Shown in pieces: positions 34,083 through 43,453 of a stretch of 64,000 nucleotides of DNA (position 1 is the stretch's first letter; the number at the start of each line of letters is the position of its first letter). Source of the DNA: Erwinia billingiae Eb661. Lineage in GTDB: Bacteria; Pseudomonadota; Gammaproteobacteria; Enterobacterales; Enterobacteriaceae. Position numbers and translations under genes: made by a program. Under the pieces are notes generated by a model, which did no database searches, was not told where the DNA came from, and saw only the letters and a program-made list of their open reading frames with translations. The DNA is taken from the NCBI RefSeq assembly GCF_000196615.1, contig NC_014306.1, positions 1,798,001 to 1,862,000 of the forward strand, in the 5' to 3' direction.

Positions 34083-35129
34083 TTACAGCTCGACGGTCCA
34101 GTTCAGGGTTTCACCGGCAAGGAAAGGCACCAGCGTGTGCTCGCCAAGGGCAATACTGTCAGCGACTTTCCACGGCTTGCGAACCAGCGTAATGGTGCCT
34201 TCGTTCAGCGGCAGGCCATAGAAACGTGGGCCGTTTTCAGAGCAGAAGGCTTCGAAATGTTGCAGCGCATTCATCTCTTCAAACACCGTGGCATAAGCCG
34301 GCAGAGAAGACGGGGCGTTGAACACACCGGCACAGCCACAGCTGGCTTCTTTCAGATGCCGCAGGTGTGGCGCGGTGTCGGTTCCCAGGAAGAAGCGATC
34401 GTTTCCGGTTGCCACCACCTTACGTAACGCTTCCTGATGCACATTCCTTTTGAGGATCGGCAGGCAATACAGATGCGGGCGAACGCCGCCAACCAGCATA
34501 TGGTTACGGTTAAACATCAGATGCTGTGGGGTAATGGTCGCGGCGAGGAAACGATTGCCTTCCTCGACATAGGCAGCCGCTTCTTTGGTGGTGATATGCT
34601 CAAACACCACTTTCAGCTCCGGGTACTGCTTACGCAGCGGCTCCATCACCGTTTCAATAAAGCGCGCTTCACGATCGAAGATATCGATCTCTGCGGCGGT
34701 CACTTCACCGTGGATCAACAACGGCATACCGATCTTTTGCATACGCTCCAGCACGGTGGCGATGCTGGCGATATTGGTCACGCCGTGGCTGGAGTTCGTG
34801 GTCGCATGTGCCGGATACAGCTTGGCGGCGGTAAACACGCCTTCGGTGAAGCCTTTTTCCACTTCATCCGCATCCAGTGAATCGGTCAGATAGCAGGTCA
34901 TCAGTGGGGTGAAGTGATGCCCGTCAGGGATGGCATCCAGAATACGATTGCGGTAAGCAATGGCGGCAGCAACGCTGGTGACCGGTGGCACCAGGTTCGG
35001 CATCACAATCGCCCGGCCATTGACCTCGCTGGTAAAGGGCAGCACGGTTTTCAGCATCTCATCGTCACGCAGATGAATATGCCAGTCGTCAGGACGGCGA
35101 ATGATAAGTTGCTGAGGTTGTGCGGTCAT
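34083..35129 (-). CDS. pyrC: dihydroorotase
   Basis: A 348-residue type II (homodimeric) dihydroorotase, same length as E. coli. Metal ligands His17 and His19 in [10 protein letters not shown]; the predicted carboxylated Lys is in [15 protein letters not shown]; later metal and substrate His residues are in LIHGEVT and VFEHITT; the catalytic Asp region is [10 protein letters not shown]. It catalyses cyclisation of N-carbamoyl-aspartate in pyrimidine synthesis. A candidate start-masking hairpin precedes it. Confidence 0.95.
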   Translation of the reverse strand: MTAQPQQLIIRRPDDWHIHLRDDEMLKTVLPFTSEVNGRAIVMPNLVPPVTSVAAAIAYRNRILDAIPDGHHFTPLMTCYLTDSLDADEVEKGFTEGVFTAAKLYPAHATTNSSHGVTNIASIATVLERMQKIGMPLLIHGEVTAAEIDIFDREARFIETVMEPLRKQYPELKVVFEHITTKEAAAYVEEGNRFLAATITPQHLMFNRNHMLVGGVRPHLYCLPILKRNVHQEALRKVVATGNDRFFLGTDTAPHLRHLKEASCGCAGVFNAPSSLPAYATVFEEMNALQHFEAFCSENGPRFYGLPLNEGTITLVRKPWKVADSIALGEHTLVPFLAGETLNWTVEL

Positions 35130-35135
35130 TTTGCT

Positions 35136-35175
35136 GCTCCGGCAGAAGTGAAATCGGGTTGGCGATTTAGCCGGG
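35136..35175 (-). promoter_or_regulatory. pyrC leader hairpin overlapping the ribosome-binding site
   Basis: On the - strand CCGGC (35170-35174) can pair with GCCGG (35139-35143); the 3' arm runs into the GGAG Shine-Dalgarno of pyrC. In E. coli a similar leader hairpin forms only when transcription starts at a C, giving pyrimidine control of translation. Same mechanism inferred here. Confidence 0.5.
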
Positions 35176-35293
35176 TACTAAGCATAGGGATAAAGGCAGG
35201 GGAATGCACCTGCTTTGTGTGCAGCGGGAGGAAATTAGCGTTTCAACCTGCGCTGAGCCGACAAAGGGCACAGCGCGTGCTGAAACGGCATGA

Positions 35294-35860
35294 TTACTGG
35301 CTAACGAAAGGGATAATCAGCTCGCCTGGCTTCACTTCCAGCCCTTTGGCAAAACGTTTGGCCAGCGACTCAGCCTTGCTGCGATCGGTGCTCAGCACAT
35401 AAGCCGGTTTCTGATTAAAGTAATCCTTCAGCGACTGGTTCAGGTAAGGCGTCAGGGTTTTCAGAATGCCCTGCATCTTTTCAGGCTGGACCTGAACGTC
35501 GACCAGTTCCATATCCTTCAGGAAGATGGCGCCTTGCTCTTTATCAAAGAACGGCTGCGCTTTCATCGTCAAGGTCATGTTCGCCTGCTGTGGGCCGAAC
35601 AGCGAACTGATGTTGACCTTCGCGTTGCCTGAAAGAGTCACCTTATTCGGCTCTGCGCGGCCAATCTGGCTGCTGAGATCGGTCAGCACAATGTGGGCAT
35701 CGACCAGACCGGCCACGCCAATCTGCTTCTCGTAGTTATTGTGTTTTGCCAGCGCCTGGTTCACTTCCTGTTCACTGATGCTGTACTGCGTCAGTTGATT
35801 ACAGCCGGTCAGTAAACCCACCAGCAGCAGGGCGCATAGCCCGAAAAATGCTTTGTTCAT
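35294..35860 (-). CDS. yceB: YceB-family lipoprotein
   Basis: A 188-residue DUF1439 lipoprotein, about the E. coli length (186). The signal peptide ends in the lipobox LLTGC, with lipidated Cys20. The mature part contains ISEQEVNQALAKHNNYEKQIG, as in YceB, with a tubular lipid-binding-like composition. Function unknown; in E. coli it is envelope-located. Start at 35860 with an upstream AGGATAACC. Confidence 0.88.
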   Translation of the reverse strand: MNKAFFGLCALLLVGLLTGCNQLTQYSISEQEVNQALAKHNNYEKQIGVAGLVDAHIVLTDLSSQIGRAEPNKVTLSGNAKVNISSLFGPQQANMTLTMKAQPFFDKEQGAIFLKDMELVDVQVQPEKMQGILKTLTPYLNQSLKDYFNQKPAYVLSTDRSKAESLAKRFAKGLEVKPGELIIPFVSQ

Positions 35861-36014
35861 GGTTATCCTCTGTCTACAAATCGTCAGCAACCCTTCTGAC
35901 GTGAGACAATAGAGTGCCCGACAATGGCAATGGAGTCACCAGGACAAAGGGTAAACGGAAAGGAAAAAAAGTGTGAGGAAATGCAGCAGGGCCACGAATG
36001 TGGCCCTTGGAAAA

Positions 36015-36662
36015 TCAGGACGCGATCGAGGACAACAGCGTGACCTGCGTCTGTTTGGCCATATTGTCACGGTAGTCCGCCACGCGGCTTGGGTACTCCA
36101 CGCCTGCGATCAGCGACAGCGAACGCAGCACCGGGAACAGATGAATATCATCCATCGACAGCTCACCGTTGACCGCATTGGCTTTCACAATCAGCTTATC
36201 CAGCTTACGTAAGTCGTCGTTCACGTTCTTGATGTAGCCTTCGGCATGCAGCTTGAGCTCGGCGAAACTGCCCAGATTCGCTTCTTTCTTCTCTTTGAAA
36301 TAGCGGCGGGCTTCCGGCGTAGCGAATTCAGCAAACGGTGCCTCAGCAATGCGTGGCAGCAACAGCTTATTCAGATAGCTGTTGATGTGGCGCAGCCAGT
36401 CAGAAATCGCCGGATTGGTTTTACCGGTCACCAGCGGCTCGCGATCCTTATTATCAATGTAATGCACGATATCCAGGCTTTCCGGCATGCAGCTGCCATC
36501 TTCTTTCATCAGGATAGGCGCCATCTTTTGCCCAATCAGCTTCTTCGGCAAGGCTTCATCGTCGCTCAGCATCACCACCAGTTCGACTGGCAGATTTTTC
36601 AGGCCGAAAATCATGCGGGCTTTTACACAGAACGGGCAGTGATCGTAGATATAAAGTTTCAA
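36015..36662 (-). CDS. grxB: glutaredoxin 2
   Basis: A 215-residue glutaredoxin 2, the large GST-like glutaredoxin. Active site Cys9-Pro-Phe-Cys12 (E. coli has CPYC); conserved ARMIFGLKNLPVEL, MPESLDIVHYID and the C-terminal SRVADYRDNMAKQTQ. It reduces protein disulphides and glutathione mixed disulphides in the cytoplasm. A GGCCAC/GTGGCC hairpin without T-run follows the gene at about 35988-36007. Confidence 0.94.
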   Translation of the reverse strand: MKLYIYDHCPFCVKARMIFGLKNLPVELVVMLSDDEALPKKLIGQKMAPILMKEDGSCMPESLDIVHYIDNKDREPLVTGKTNPAISDWLRHINSYLNKLLLPRIAEAPFAEFATPEARRYFKEKKEANLGSFAELKLHAEGYIKNVNDDLRKLDKLIVKANAVNGELSMDDIHLFPVLRSLSLIAGVEYPSRVADYRDNMAKQTQVTLLSSIAS

Positions 36663-36944
36663 GAACGCCTCCTTACAGCGGTGACGGCGGGCGGGCCGCC
36701 ATCAATCATTTGAATGCATTAGGGAAGTATGGAAGAGATCCCAGCACAGGGCAAACTGCGACCGGACATTACTTGTGCAAAAGAGATTTTCGGAAATTTT
36801 ATGCGCATTATTTTACCGGTCACTGCCCTGGCGGTTATAGTGGTTTGTAAGCGCAGAAAATGTCGGCCATCTGGCCCAGGCTAAGCAGTTCTGCTGTGCG
36901 GGTTGACCCGCTTAAATCCTTTATCGGCCGGATCAGGAGAGAAG
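36663..36944. promoter_or_regulatory. grxB/rimJ divergent region; no mdtH
   Basis: This 282-bp gap holds the divergent promoters. In E. coli the efflux gene mdtH lies here; no trace of it is visible. No operator could be identified by eye. Confidence 0.5.
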
Positions 36945-37535
36945 ATGTTTGGCTATCGTTCCGCTGCCCCGAAAGTCCGCCTGACTACAGACAGGCTAGT
37001 GGTTCGTCTTGTTCATGAACGCGATGCCTGGCGTCTGGCGGATTACTATGCTGAAAACCGGGCTTTCCTTAAACCCTGGGAACCGATCCGCGATGAAAGC
37101 CACTGTTATCCGTCTGGCTGGCAGGCGCGTCTGGGCCTGATTGCCGAAATGCATAAACAGGGCAATGCGTTCTATTTTGTGGTGATGGATCCTGAAGAGA
37201 ATGAAGTGCGTGGCGTGGCAAATTTCAGCAACGTGGTGCGCGGCTCATTTCATGCCTGTTATCTGGGCTATTCGCTGGGCGAGAAATGGCAAGGGCAGGG
37301 GATGATGTTTGAAGCCCTGCAGTCTGCGATCCGCTATATGCAGCGCCAGCAGCGCATGCACCGCATTATGGCCAACTATATGCCGCATAACCAACGCAGC
37401 GGCGATTTGCTGGCCCGGCTGGGTTTTGAAAAAGAAGGCTATGCCAAAGCGTATTTACTGATTGATGGACGCTGGCAGGATCACGTGCTGACTGCGCTGA
37501 CCGCCAAAGAATGGACACCTGAACGTCGCGGATAA
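36945..37535 (+). CDS. rimJ: ribosomal protein S5 N-terminal alanine acetyltransferase
   Basis: A 196-residue GNAT acetyltransferase (E. coli RimJ 194). Seen: [21 protein letters not shown], the acetyl-CoA-binding region [14 protein letters not shown], and [22 protein letters not shown]. It acetylates the N-terminal Ala of S5. ATG 36945 follows AGGAGA (36935-36940). The next gene starts 4 bases after the stop, so rimJ-yceH are cotranscribed. Confidence 0.93.
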   Translation: MFGYRSAAPKVRLTTDRLVVRLVHERDAWRLADYYAENRAFLKPWEPIRDESHCYPSGWQARLGLIAEMHKQGNAFYFVVMDPEENEVRGVANFSNVVRGSFHACYLGYSLGEKWQGQGMMFEALQSAIRYMQRQQRMHRIMANYMPHNQRSGDLLARLGFEKEGYAKAYLLIDGRWQDHVLTALTAKEWTPERRG

Positions 37536-37539
37536 CTTA

Positions 37540-38181
37540 ATGAAAATTCACCTTTCGGCCGTAGAGGCCCGCATTATTGGCTGCCTGCTGGAAAAGCAGG
37601 TCACCACGCCCGATCAATATCCGATGTCACTGAATGGCGTAGTGACGGCCTGTAATCAAAAATCCAACCGTGAGCCGGTGCTGTCGCTGAGTGAAGTTAG
37701 CGTGCAGGACACGCTGGATATGCTGGTGAAAAAGCATCTGGCCACCCCGCAAAGCGGTTCTGGTCAGCGGGTAGTGAAATACGAACACCGTTTTTGTAAT
37801 TCCGAGTTTGGTCAGCTGAAATTTACGGCGGGTGAACTGGCGCTGATCGCCACCTTATTGCTGCGCGGCGCGCAAACGCCTGGCGAGTTGCGCACCCGCA
37901 GCACGCGCCTGCATGAGTTTGCCGATATGGCAGAAGTGGAACAGGCGCTGCAGGCGCTGGCTTCGCGTGAAGACGGCCCGTTTGTGGTCAGATTAGCGCG
38001 TGAGCCCGGCAAGCGTGAAAGCCGCTATATGCATCTGTTCAGTGGCGAAGTCGATGAGGCCGCCTTAGCGTCAAACGACGTCCCACAGGAAAATGACGAC
38101 CTGCGTGAACGTGTCGCCGAGCTGGAAAGAGAAATGGCTGAGATTAAGCAGGTTCTGGCACGACTAACCGGGGAAGACTGA
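37540..38181 (+). CDS. yceH: YceH/DUF480 protein
   Basis: A 213-residue protein with the DUF480 pattern: tandem winged-helix-like domains ([48 protein letters not shown]) and a C-terminal coiled coil ([21 protein letters not shown]). Function unknown; a DNA- or protein-binding role is suggested only by the fold. The next ATG follows the stop by 1 base. Confidence 0.9.
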   Translation: MKIHLSAVEARIIGCLLEKQVTTPDQYPMSLNGVVTACNQKSNREPVLSLSEVSVQDTLDMLVKKHLATPQSGSGQRVVKYEHRFCNSEFGQLKFTAGELALIATLLLRGAQTPGELRTRSTRLHEFADMAEVEQALQALASREDGPFVVRLAREPGKRESRYMHLFSGEVDEAALASNDVPQENDDLRERVAELEREMAEIKQVLARLTGED

Positions 38182-38182
38182 G

Positions 38183-39106
38183 ATGACGGCATTGAAAGTG
38201 GGCATTATTGGTCTCGGTGGCATCGCGCAAAAGGCGTGGTTGCCGGTAGTCACGCAAACCGCCGGCTGGGAGATTGCCGGCGCGTTCTCACCCAATCAGC
38301 AAAAAGCACGGGTGATTTGCGACAGCTATCGCATTCCTCTGATGGGCAGCGTGGCTGAGGTGGCGGCGGCCAGCGATGCGGTCTTTGTGCATACCTCAAC
38401 CGCCAGCCACTTCAGCATTGTTAAAGAACTGCTGATGGCGGATGTGGATGTCTGCGTCGATAAACCGCTGGCAGCGAAACTCAGCGAGGCGGAACAGTTG
38501 GTCGAACTGGCTCACCGACGGGGACGCAAGCTGATGGTGGCCTTTAACCGTCGCTTTGCGCCGCGTTATCTGCAGCTGAAGGATCATCTTGGCAGCCTGG
38601 CGTCGCTGCGCATGGATAAGCACCGCAGTGACAGCGTGGGGCCACACGATCTGTTTTTCACGCTGCTGGACGACTACCTGCATGTGGTCGACACCGCATT
38701 GTGGCTGAGCGGCGGCAGAGGGAAACTGCAGAGCGGCAGCCTGCAGACCACCGATGCCGGCGAAATGCTGTATGCCGAACACCATTTTTCCCAGGATGAC
38801 ATTCACATCACCACCAGCATGCATCGCCGTGCCGGCAGCCAGCGTGAATCGGTGCGTGCCGTGACCGATGGCAGCCTGTTGCTGGTCGATGAGATGCGCG
38901 ATTTCCATCAGGAAACGGCCGGTAAGCTGGTGATCGATCCGATACCCGGCTGGCAAACCACCCTTGAGCAGCGAGGCTTTGCCGGCGCGGCGCAGCACTT
39001 TATCGCTTGCGCACAAAATCAGACAATGCCGCAAACCTCCGGAGAGCAGGCGCTGATGGCGCAGCGGGTGGTGGAAAAGCTCTGGCGAGAGATTGACCGG
39101 GAATAA
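38183..39106 (+). CDS. yceM: Gfo/Idh/MocA-type oxidoreductase YceM (MviM)
   Basis: A 307-residue NAD(P)-dependent oxidoreductase. N-terminal Rossmann GIIGLGGIAQKAW; EKP-type motif as VDKPLAAKLSEA; catalytic-domain His in HDLFFTLLDDYLHVVD. The substrate is unknown. Formerly called mviM from its place before murJ (mviN); the two remain adjacent here, separated by about 85 bp. Confidence 0.9.
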   Translation: MTALKVGIIGLGGIAQKAWLPVVTQTAGWEIAGAFSPNQQKARVICDSYRIPLMGSVAEVAAASDAVFVHTSTASHFSIVKELLMADVDVCVDKPLAAKLSEAEQLVELAHRRGRKLMVAFNRRFAPRYLQLKDHLGSLASLRMDKHRSDSVGPHDLFFTLLDDYLHVVDTALWLSGGRGKLQSGSLQTTDAGEMLYAEHHFSQDDIHITTSMHRRAGSQRESVRAVTDGSLLLVDEMRDFHQETAGKLVIDPIPGWQTTLEQRGFAGAAQHFIACAQNQTMPQTSGEQALMAQRVVEKLWREIDRE

Positions 39107-39191
39107 TCCGCTGTAACAAAGCAGTGTGGTGATTTGCCGCAACATCAGTAAACTGTGCCCGAGATATTTCAAGCCAAAAAACCGGAAGAAC

Positions 39192-40730
39192 ATGAACCTG
39201 TTGAAATCGTTGGCAGCGGTCAGCTCCATGACCCTGTTTTCGCGCGTGCTGGGATTTGCCCGCGATGCCATTGTGGCAAGAGTTTTTGGGGCGGGAATGG
39301 CGACGGACGCCTTCTTTGTGGCGTTCAAACTGCCTAACCTGCTGCGGCGTATTTTTGCCGAAGGCGCGTTCTCCCAGGCCTTCGTTCCGATCCTCGCCGA
39401 ATACAAAAGCAAGCAGGGCGAAGAAGCGACCAAAGTTTTCGTGGCCTACGTTTCCGGGTTACTGACGCTGGCGCTGGCGATTATCACCATCGCCGGGATG
39501 CTGGCGGCTCCCTGGGTGATTCTGGTGACCGCGCCAGGCTTTGCCGATACGGCGGATAAATTTGCCTTAACTTCCGCGCTGCTGCGCGTGACTTTCCCCT
39601 ATATCTTCCTGATTTCTCTTGCCTCGCTGGCCGGGGCCATTCTGAATACCTGGAACCGCTTCTCCGTTCCGGCGTTCGCACCCACCTTGCTCAACGTCAG
39701 CATGATCGGTTTTGCCCTGTTTGCCGCACCGCATTTCCATCCGCCGGTGATGGCGTTGGCGTGGGCGGTCGTTGCGGGCGGCGTGCTGCAGTTAGGCTAT
39801 CAGTTGCCGCACCTGAAGAAGATTGGGATGCTGGTGCTGCCGCGTCTGAACCTGAAAGATGCTGGCGTCTGGCGAGTGATGCGCCAAATGGGCCCGGCGA
39901 TCCTCGGGGTGTCAGTCAGCCAGATCTCGCTGATTATCAACACCATTTTTGCCTCTTTCCTGGTGTCGGGTTCCGTCTCCTGGATGTACTACGCAGACCG
40001 TCTGATGGAGTTCCCGTCCGGCGTGCTGGGCGTGGCGCTGGGCACCATTCTGCTGCCTTCGCTGGCAAAAAGTTTCTCCAGCGGCAATCACGATGAGTAT
40101 TCGCGCCTGATGGACTGGGGATTGCGGCTCTGTTTTGTGCTGGCATTACCCTGTGCGGTGGCGCTGGGCATCCTGGCGAAACCGTTAACCGTCGCCTTAT
40201 TCCAGTACGGCAAATTCAGCGCGTTCGATGCCTCCATGACCCAGCGCGCGCTGGTGGCGTATTCGGTCGGTTTGATGGGCATTATTGTGGTGAAGGTGTT
40301 GGCACCGGGCTTCTATTCGCGTCAGAACATCAAAACGCCGGTCAGGATTGCCATCGCCACCTTAATTATGACGCAGCTGATGAACCTGGCGTTTATTGGC
40401 CCGCTGAAACATGCCGGTCTGTCGCTGTCGATCGGTCTGGGTGCCTGCCTGAATGCGGCGTTGCTTTACTGGCAGTTGCGTAAGCAGAAGATCTTCCATC
40501 CTCAGCCTGGCTGGAGCGGTTTCCTGCTGCGTTTGTTTATCGGTGTGGCGGTAATGGCGGCGGCATTGCTGGGCATGTTGCATGTGATGCCAGACTGGGC
40601 GACCGGTAATATGCTGTCGCGGCTGTTACGTCTGGCCGGCGTCTGTGCCGTTGGCGGCGCGGTGTTCTTTGCGGTGCTGGCAATACTCGGCTTCCGCGTT
40701 AAGGACTTTGCCCGTCAAACTCAGATCTGA
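39192..40730 (+). CDS. murJ: lipid II flippase MurJ
   Basis: A 512-residue, 14-helix MOP-superfamily flippase (E. coli 511). The N-terminus [25 protein letters not shown] and the conserved Arg-rich cavity residues in [18 protein letters not shown] are intact. It flips lipid II to the periplasm for peptidoglycan synthesis. ATG 39192 follows GGAAGAAC; an upstream in-frame start at 39126 lacks homology. Ended by its own terminator. Confidence 0.95.
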   Translation: MNLLKSLAAVSSMTLFSRVLGFARDAIVARVFGAGMATDAFFVAFKLPNLLRRIFAEGAFSQAFVPILAEYKSKQGEEATKVFVAYVSGLLTLALAIITIAGMLAAPWVILVTAPGFADTADKFALTSALLRVTFPYIFLISLASLAGAILNTWNRFSVPAFAPTLLNVSMIGFALFAAPHFHPPVMALAWAVVAGGVLQLGYQLPHLKKIGMLVLPRLNLKDAGVWRVMRQMGPAILGVSVSQISLIINTIFASFLVSGSVSWMYYADRLMEFPSGVLGVALGTILLPSLAKSFSSGNHDEYSRLMDWGLRLCFVLALPCAVALGILAKPLTVALFQYGKFSAFDASMTQRALVAYSVGLMGIIVVKVLAPGFYSRQNIKTPVRIAIATLIMTQLMNLAFIGPLKHAGLSLSIGLGACLNAALLYWQLRKQKIFHPQPGWSGFLLRLFIGVAVMAAALLGMLHVMPDWATGNMLSRLLRLAGVCAVGGAVFFAVLAILGFRVKDFARQTQI

Positions 40731-40740
40731 TAAAACGCAA

Positions 40741-40769
40741 AACCCCGCTCAGGCGGGGTTTATTTTTTT
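40741..40769 (+). terminator. terminator after murJ
   Basis: Perfect AACCCCGC/GCGGGGTT stem with a TCAG loop, followed by T-rich sequence that runs into the stop of the convergent antitoxin gene. Confidence 0.93.
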
Positions 40770-41106
40770 ACTCGATAGTCATCTTGACGTGTTTGCCTGT
40801 ATTGGCAACCATCGTCACTAAAGAGTCCAACGTAAATTTTTCTGTCTTCTGATTAACCACATCTGATACACGAGGCCGTGATATATGGAGCAATTTTGCT
40901 GCTTCACTCTGTTTATGCCCCTTATCTTCCATCCAATCTGAGATCACGCTCATTAATTGCCTTTTCATGGCCTTGGTTTGAGCAATATCGTCTTTGGATT
41001 TGGCCAGTAGCATTTCTGCTTCAGAAGGTTCAAAACCCAGTTCCGCAAAAATATTACCGCCAGCTTTAGTGATGTGGCGTGACGTGGTATCAATTTTATC
41101 AGTCAT
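40768..41106 (-). CDS. XRE-family antitoxin (HigA-like)
   Basis: A 112-residue protein with a C-terminal helix-turn-helix (KQSEAAKLLHISRPRVSDVVNQKTEKFTL) of the HTH_37/XRE type seen in antitoxins of Gp49-like toxins. It would neutralise the upstream toxin and repress the operon. It overlaps the toxin gene by 4 bp (ATGA), toxin first, which is the HigBA order. No such pair lies between murJ and flgN in E. coli as I recall. Confidence 0.85.
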   Translation of the reverse strand: MTDKIDTTSRHITKAGGNIFAELGFEPSEAEMLLAKSKDDIAQTKAMKRQLMSVISDWMEDKGHKQSEAAKLLHISRPRVSDVVNQKTEKFTLDSLVTMVANTGKHVKMTIE

Positions 41107-41441
41107 AATTCTCTCCGCTCAGCAACTACGGCCCTATAGCGTGCTTTAATTATTGCTACGTCAGATGGACTCGTCTTCTGCGTTTTTTTTTTAAAACTGT
41201 GTAGCACGTAGACTGCCTCTGCAAATTTTGCAACATAAACAACGCGATACTGATTTACATTATCCTCAAGCCGTATTTCAATAACACCGGCACCCCAGTC
41301 GTTTATTCTTTTGAAATCACGAGGGTCTTCACCATGTTGTACTCTTCCCAGTTCAAAACCGGCGATCCTTTTGGCATCATCGGGAAACGCTAAGAGGTCG
41401 TTGTACGATGAACCTCGCCAGTCAATTGCTTTTTCACCCAT
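41103..41441 (-). CDS. RelE-superfamily toxin (HigB/Gp49-like)
   Basis: A 112-residue phage-derived Gp49-like/DUF891 toxin. Typical: SYNDLLAFPDDAKRIAGFELGRVQHGEDP, a central WGAGVIEIRLEDNVNQYRVVYVAKF and the C-terminal VYVLHSFKKKTQKTS block. It probably cleaves mRNA at the ribosome. A run of ten A on the coding strand (41183-41192) lies within the Lys-rich end of that block, where slippage would remove the C-terminus. The adjacent antitoxin gene overlaps. Confidence 0.85.
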   Translation of the reverse strand: MGEKAIDWRGSSYNDLLAFPDDAKRIAGFELGRVQHGEDPRDFKRINDWGAGVIEIRLEDNVNQYRVVYVAKFAEAVYVLHSFKKKTQKTSPSDVAIIKARYRAVVAERREL

Positions 41442-41790
41442 CCTTGAGCGTCCCTTTACACCGTGTTTATGTATAAAATTTTATACGCCCACATTACAAA
41501 GAGCAAGTTCCTTTGCTGGCGCAGTTCGTTTCATCTGGCCTAACTGATTGGATTGTGGTGAAAGTGTTACGGGCTGGCGTTTAGGAGCGGGAAGGGGGGA
41601 ACTGCTTTCTGGCGGCTACATGGGTACGAGGAATAAACATTCGTCAAACGCAATCAAGCCGGGTATTCCTGGCCTTAAGGAAGGCCTGGCAATAGTGCTC
41701 TATAAAAATACCCGGCCATAAAGTGCAAATGTCAGATCGCTGATGCAGGCCGTTGACTGGCTGGGTTTTCCTGACTTTTGAAAACCCAGC
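41442..41790. other. intergenic region with long inverted repeats between the TA pair and flgN
   Basis: No ORF is supported. Two structured elements: GCCGGGTATT (41658-41667) pairs perfectly with AATACCCGGC (41707-41716), enclosing an inner GGCCTT/AAGGCC hairpin (41671-41686); and GGCTGGGTTTT (41759-41769) pairs with AAAACCCAGCC (41781-41791), touching the flgN stop. The second could end flgMN transcription, though it lacks a T-run. Confidence 0.55.
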
Positions 41791-42222
41791 CTACACTTTA
41801 CGGCTGATAAAACTGCTGGTGGTCGCCTGGCCATCCGGGCCGTAAAACTTCTGAGTCTGGTGCGGCTTTAACACTTCCAGCGCCTGCTCGGTAAAGACAA
41901 TCTGGTGATTCAGCAGCAATCCATTATGCAGATTGGTATCGCGCAGCTTCACGGTCTGCTCCTGAATGTCTGCCCAACGGCGGCCCATATCAGGATTGAG
42001 GCTGTAAGGGGCATGCAGCCCAGCCTCTTTTTCCGCATCACGGCGCATTTGCTCAATAAAATTAAGCGTCGCCAGCAGGGAGTTTTTGTCTTCGGTAATG
42101 CGTTGCAATAAGCTGCTGTTGATCTGACCGCCCGAGAGCTGTTGTTGCTCGGCTGTCATTACGTCGGCCAGACTTTTCAACACTTCCAGCATTTTATCAA
42201 GCGCGGTCAGCAGCTTCTGCAT
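41791..42222 (-). CDS. flgN: flagellar export chaperone FlgN
   Basis: A 143-residue helical cytoplasmic chaperone for the hook-filament junction proteins FlgK and FlgL. It has the expected helix-rich composition (LLTALDKMLEVLKSLADVMTAEQQQL). Same order flgA-flgM-flgN as in E. coli; 4 bases after flgM, so cotranscribed. Confidence 0.9.
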   Translation of the reverse strand: MQKLLTALDKMLEVLKSLADVMTAEQQQLSGGQINSSLLQRITEDKNSLLATLNFIEQMRRDAEKEAGLHAPYSLNPDMGRRWADIQEQTVKLRDTNLHNGLLLNHQIVFTEQALEVLKPHQTQKFYGPDGQATTSSFISRKV

Positions 42223-42226
42223 TTAC

Positions 42227-42526
42227 TTAGTTACCTTCTAAAGAATCTTTTGCCTGCTGAATCAGGGCATCGGCAATTTTGCCGGTATCCATCTTCAATT
42301 CGCCATTGCGAATAGCTGTTTTTAACTCTTCAACACGGGCGGTGTTGATGTCTTGTGAACTGGCCTTGGTCAGCTGAGACTGTGCGCCGCTCAGAACAAC
42401 CTGAGTGCCGGCTTCAGTGGTTTTGCTGCTTTCTGCCGGACGCGCTTTGGGTGCCGCTGTTTCGCTGGTATCGCGAGGTTGCACGGTTGCTGCCGGTTTC
42501 AGAGGTTGAGTTCTGTCAATGCTCAT
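42227..42526 (-). CDS. flgM: anti-sigma-28 factor FlgM
   Basis: A 99-residue protein starting [11 protein letters not shown], as in enterobacterial FlgM. The sigma-28-binding C-terminal half ([21 protein letters not shown] then [12 protein letters not shown]) is conserved. It blocks FliA until the hook is finished, then is exported through the flagellar apparatus. Preceded by its own sigma-28 promoter. Confidence 0.93.
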   Translation of the reverse strand: MSIDRTQPLKPAATVQPRDTSETAAPKARPAESSKTTEAGTQVVLSGAQSQLTKASSQDINTARVEELKTAIRNGELKMDTGKIADALIQQAKDSLEGN

Positions 42527-42595
42527 TATTTGACTCCTGTATAATCAGGCGGTGTATCGACCTGATAGCTAAGTGTACTATGTCTGTTATTAACA

Positions 42596-42622
42596 CTATC
42601 GGCAGAACTGAACCCTTCTTTA
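42596..42622 (-). promoter_or_regulatory. sigma-28 (FliA) promoter of flgMN
   Basis: On the - strand: TAAA (42619-42622), 15 bases, GCCGATAG (42596-42603). This fits TAAA-N15-GCCGATAA with one mismatch and lies 70 bases before flgM. Confidence 0.9.
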
Positions 42623-42627
42623 GTGCT

Positions 42628-43311
42628 TTATAGCGTTATAAGAATAATCCCATCCGCCCCGACTTTTCCACTGACTATCTGACCTGAACTCATCCTCACC
42701 CGAACCAGCTGCGCGGTGGTGGCGTTGTTCATTGCGCGCCCCTCACTGCTGATACTAAAACCGCCGCCGTTGGCCGTCACCGTCACGTTCTGACCGGCTT
42801 TAACCCGCCATGGCTGCCGGACCATCATCTGCGTCAGCGGCTGGCCAGGAATGATATCCCGTAGCGCCACGGCGTCGGTCACTTCCTCTGCCGACATCAC
42901 CGTCCTGGCGGGCAGGGTATCTAATCTGCCGCGCTGAATTTTCACATCGTCGGCGGTCAGGGTACCACCGCGGATCACCTGGCGGGCCGCGACCAGATAG
43001 TCGCCGGTCACCTGCACCTGAACCTGAATATAACGACGGTTCTGATCGCAGTTGGCGGCCACGCTCATATTGCCCCACATCCGGCTGTTGCCCGGCAGGG
43101 AGAATTGCGGCTCGGCACAGTCCGGCCACTGCGACTGCGGCGTTTTAACCACCACGGAGAGAGTATCGGCATTCTGGCCGGTTTCCCCATAGCGGGATTT
43201 AAAAAATTGATTGAGCTGAGCCGTTAAGTCGCCCGCACTGGCCGACAGGGTCACCAGTCCCAGCAAACTCACCCACAAGGCTGTCATTCCCCGCATTCTC
43301 GCTTCTCCCAT
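42628..43311 (-). CDS. flgA: flagellar P-ring assembly chaperone FlgA
   Basis: A periplasmic protein of up to 227 residues, with a signal peptide (ALWVSLLGLVTLSASAGD) and the C-terminal SAF/ChapFlgA domain (VIRGGTLTADDVKIQ; PWRVKAGQNVTVTANGGGFSIS; VRVRMSSGQIVSGKV). It assists P-ring assembly from FlgI. In-frame starts at codon 1, 6 or 9 are possible. Divergent from flgB across a shared FlhD4C2 site. Confidence 0.92.
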   Translation of the reverse strand: MGEARMRGMTALWVSLLGLVTLSASAGDLTAQLNQFFKSRYGETGQNADTLSVVVKTPQSQWPDCAEPQFSLPGNSRMWGNMSVAANCDQNRRYIQVQVQVTGDYLVAARQVIRGGTLTADDVKIQRGRLDTLPARTVMSAEEVTDAVALRDIIPGQPLTQMMVRQPWRVKAGQNVTVTANGGGFSISSEGRAMNNATTAQLVRVRMSSGQIVSGKVGADGIILITL

Positions 43312-43352
43312 AAATCAAACTGGCACTGATTCTACTCCTGGCCCGTTCAGGT

Positions 43353-43396
43353 CAAGGCGCAAAATAGCAACATAATTTAGCGCTATTCAGACGATG
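43353..43396. promoter_or_regulatory. FlhD4C2 binding site between flgA and flgB
   Basis: Half sites CAAGGCGCAAAATAGC (43353-43368) and CGCTATTCAGACGATG (43381-43396) are inverted with a 12-base spacer, matching the AATAGCG-N10-12-CGCTATT class II flagellar consensus. It should control both divergent operons. Confidence 0.75.
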
Positions 43397-43453
43397 ACTA
43401 TTGCGTGCCTTGTTTATTCTGTCAGCTCTGAATTTTCATTTTGCGGAGGAAGC

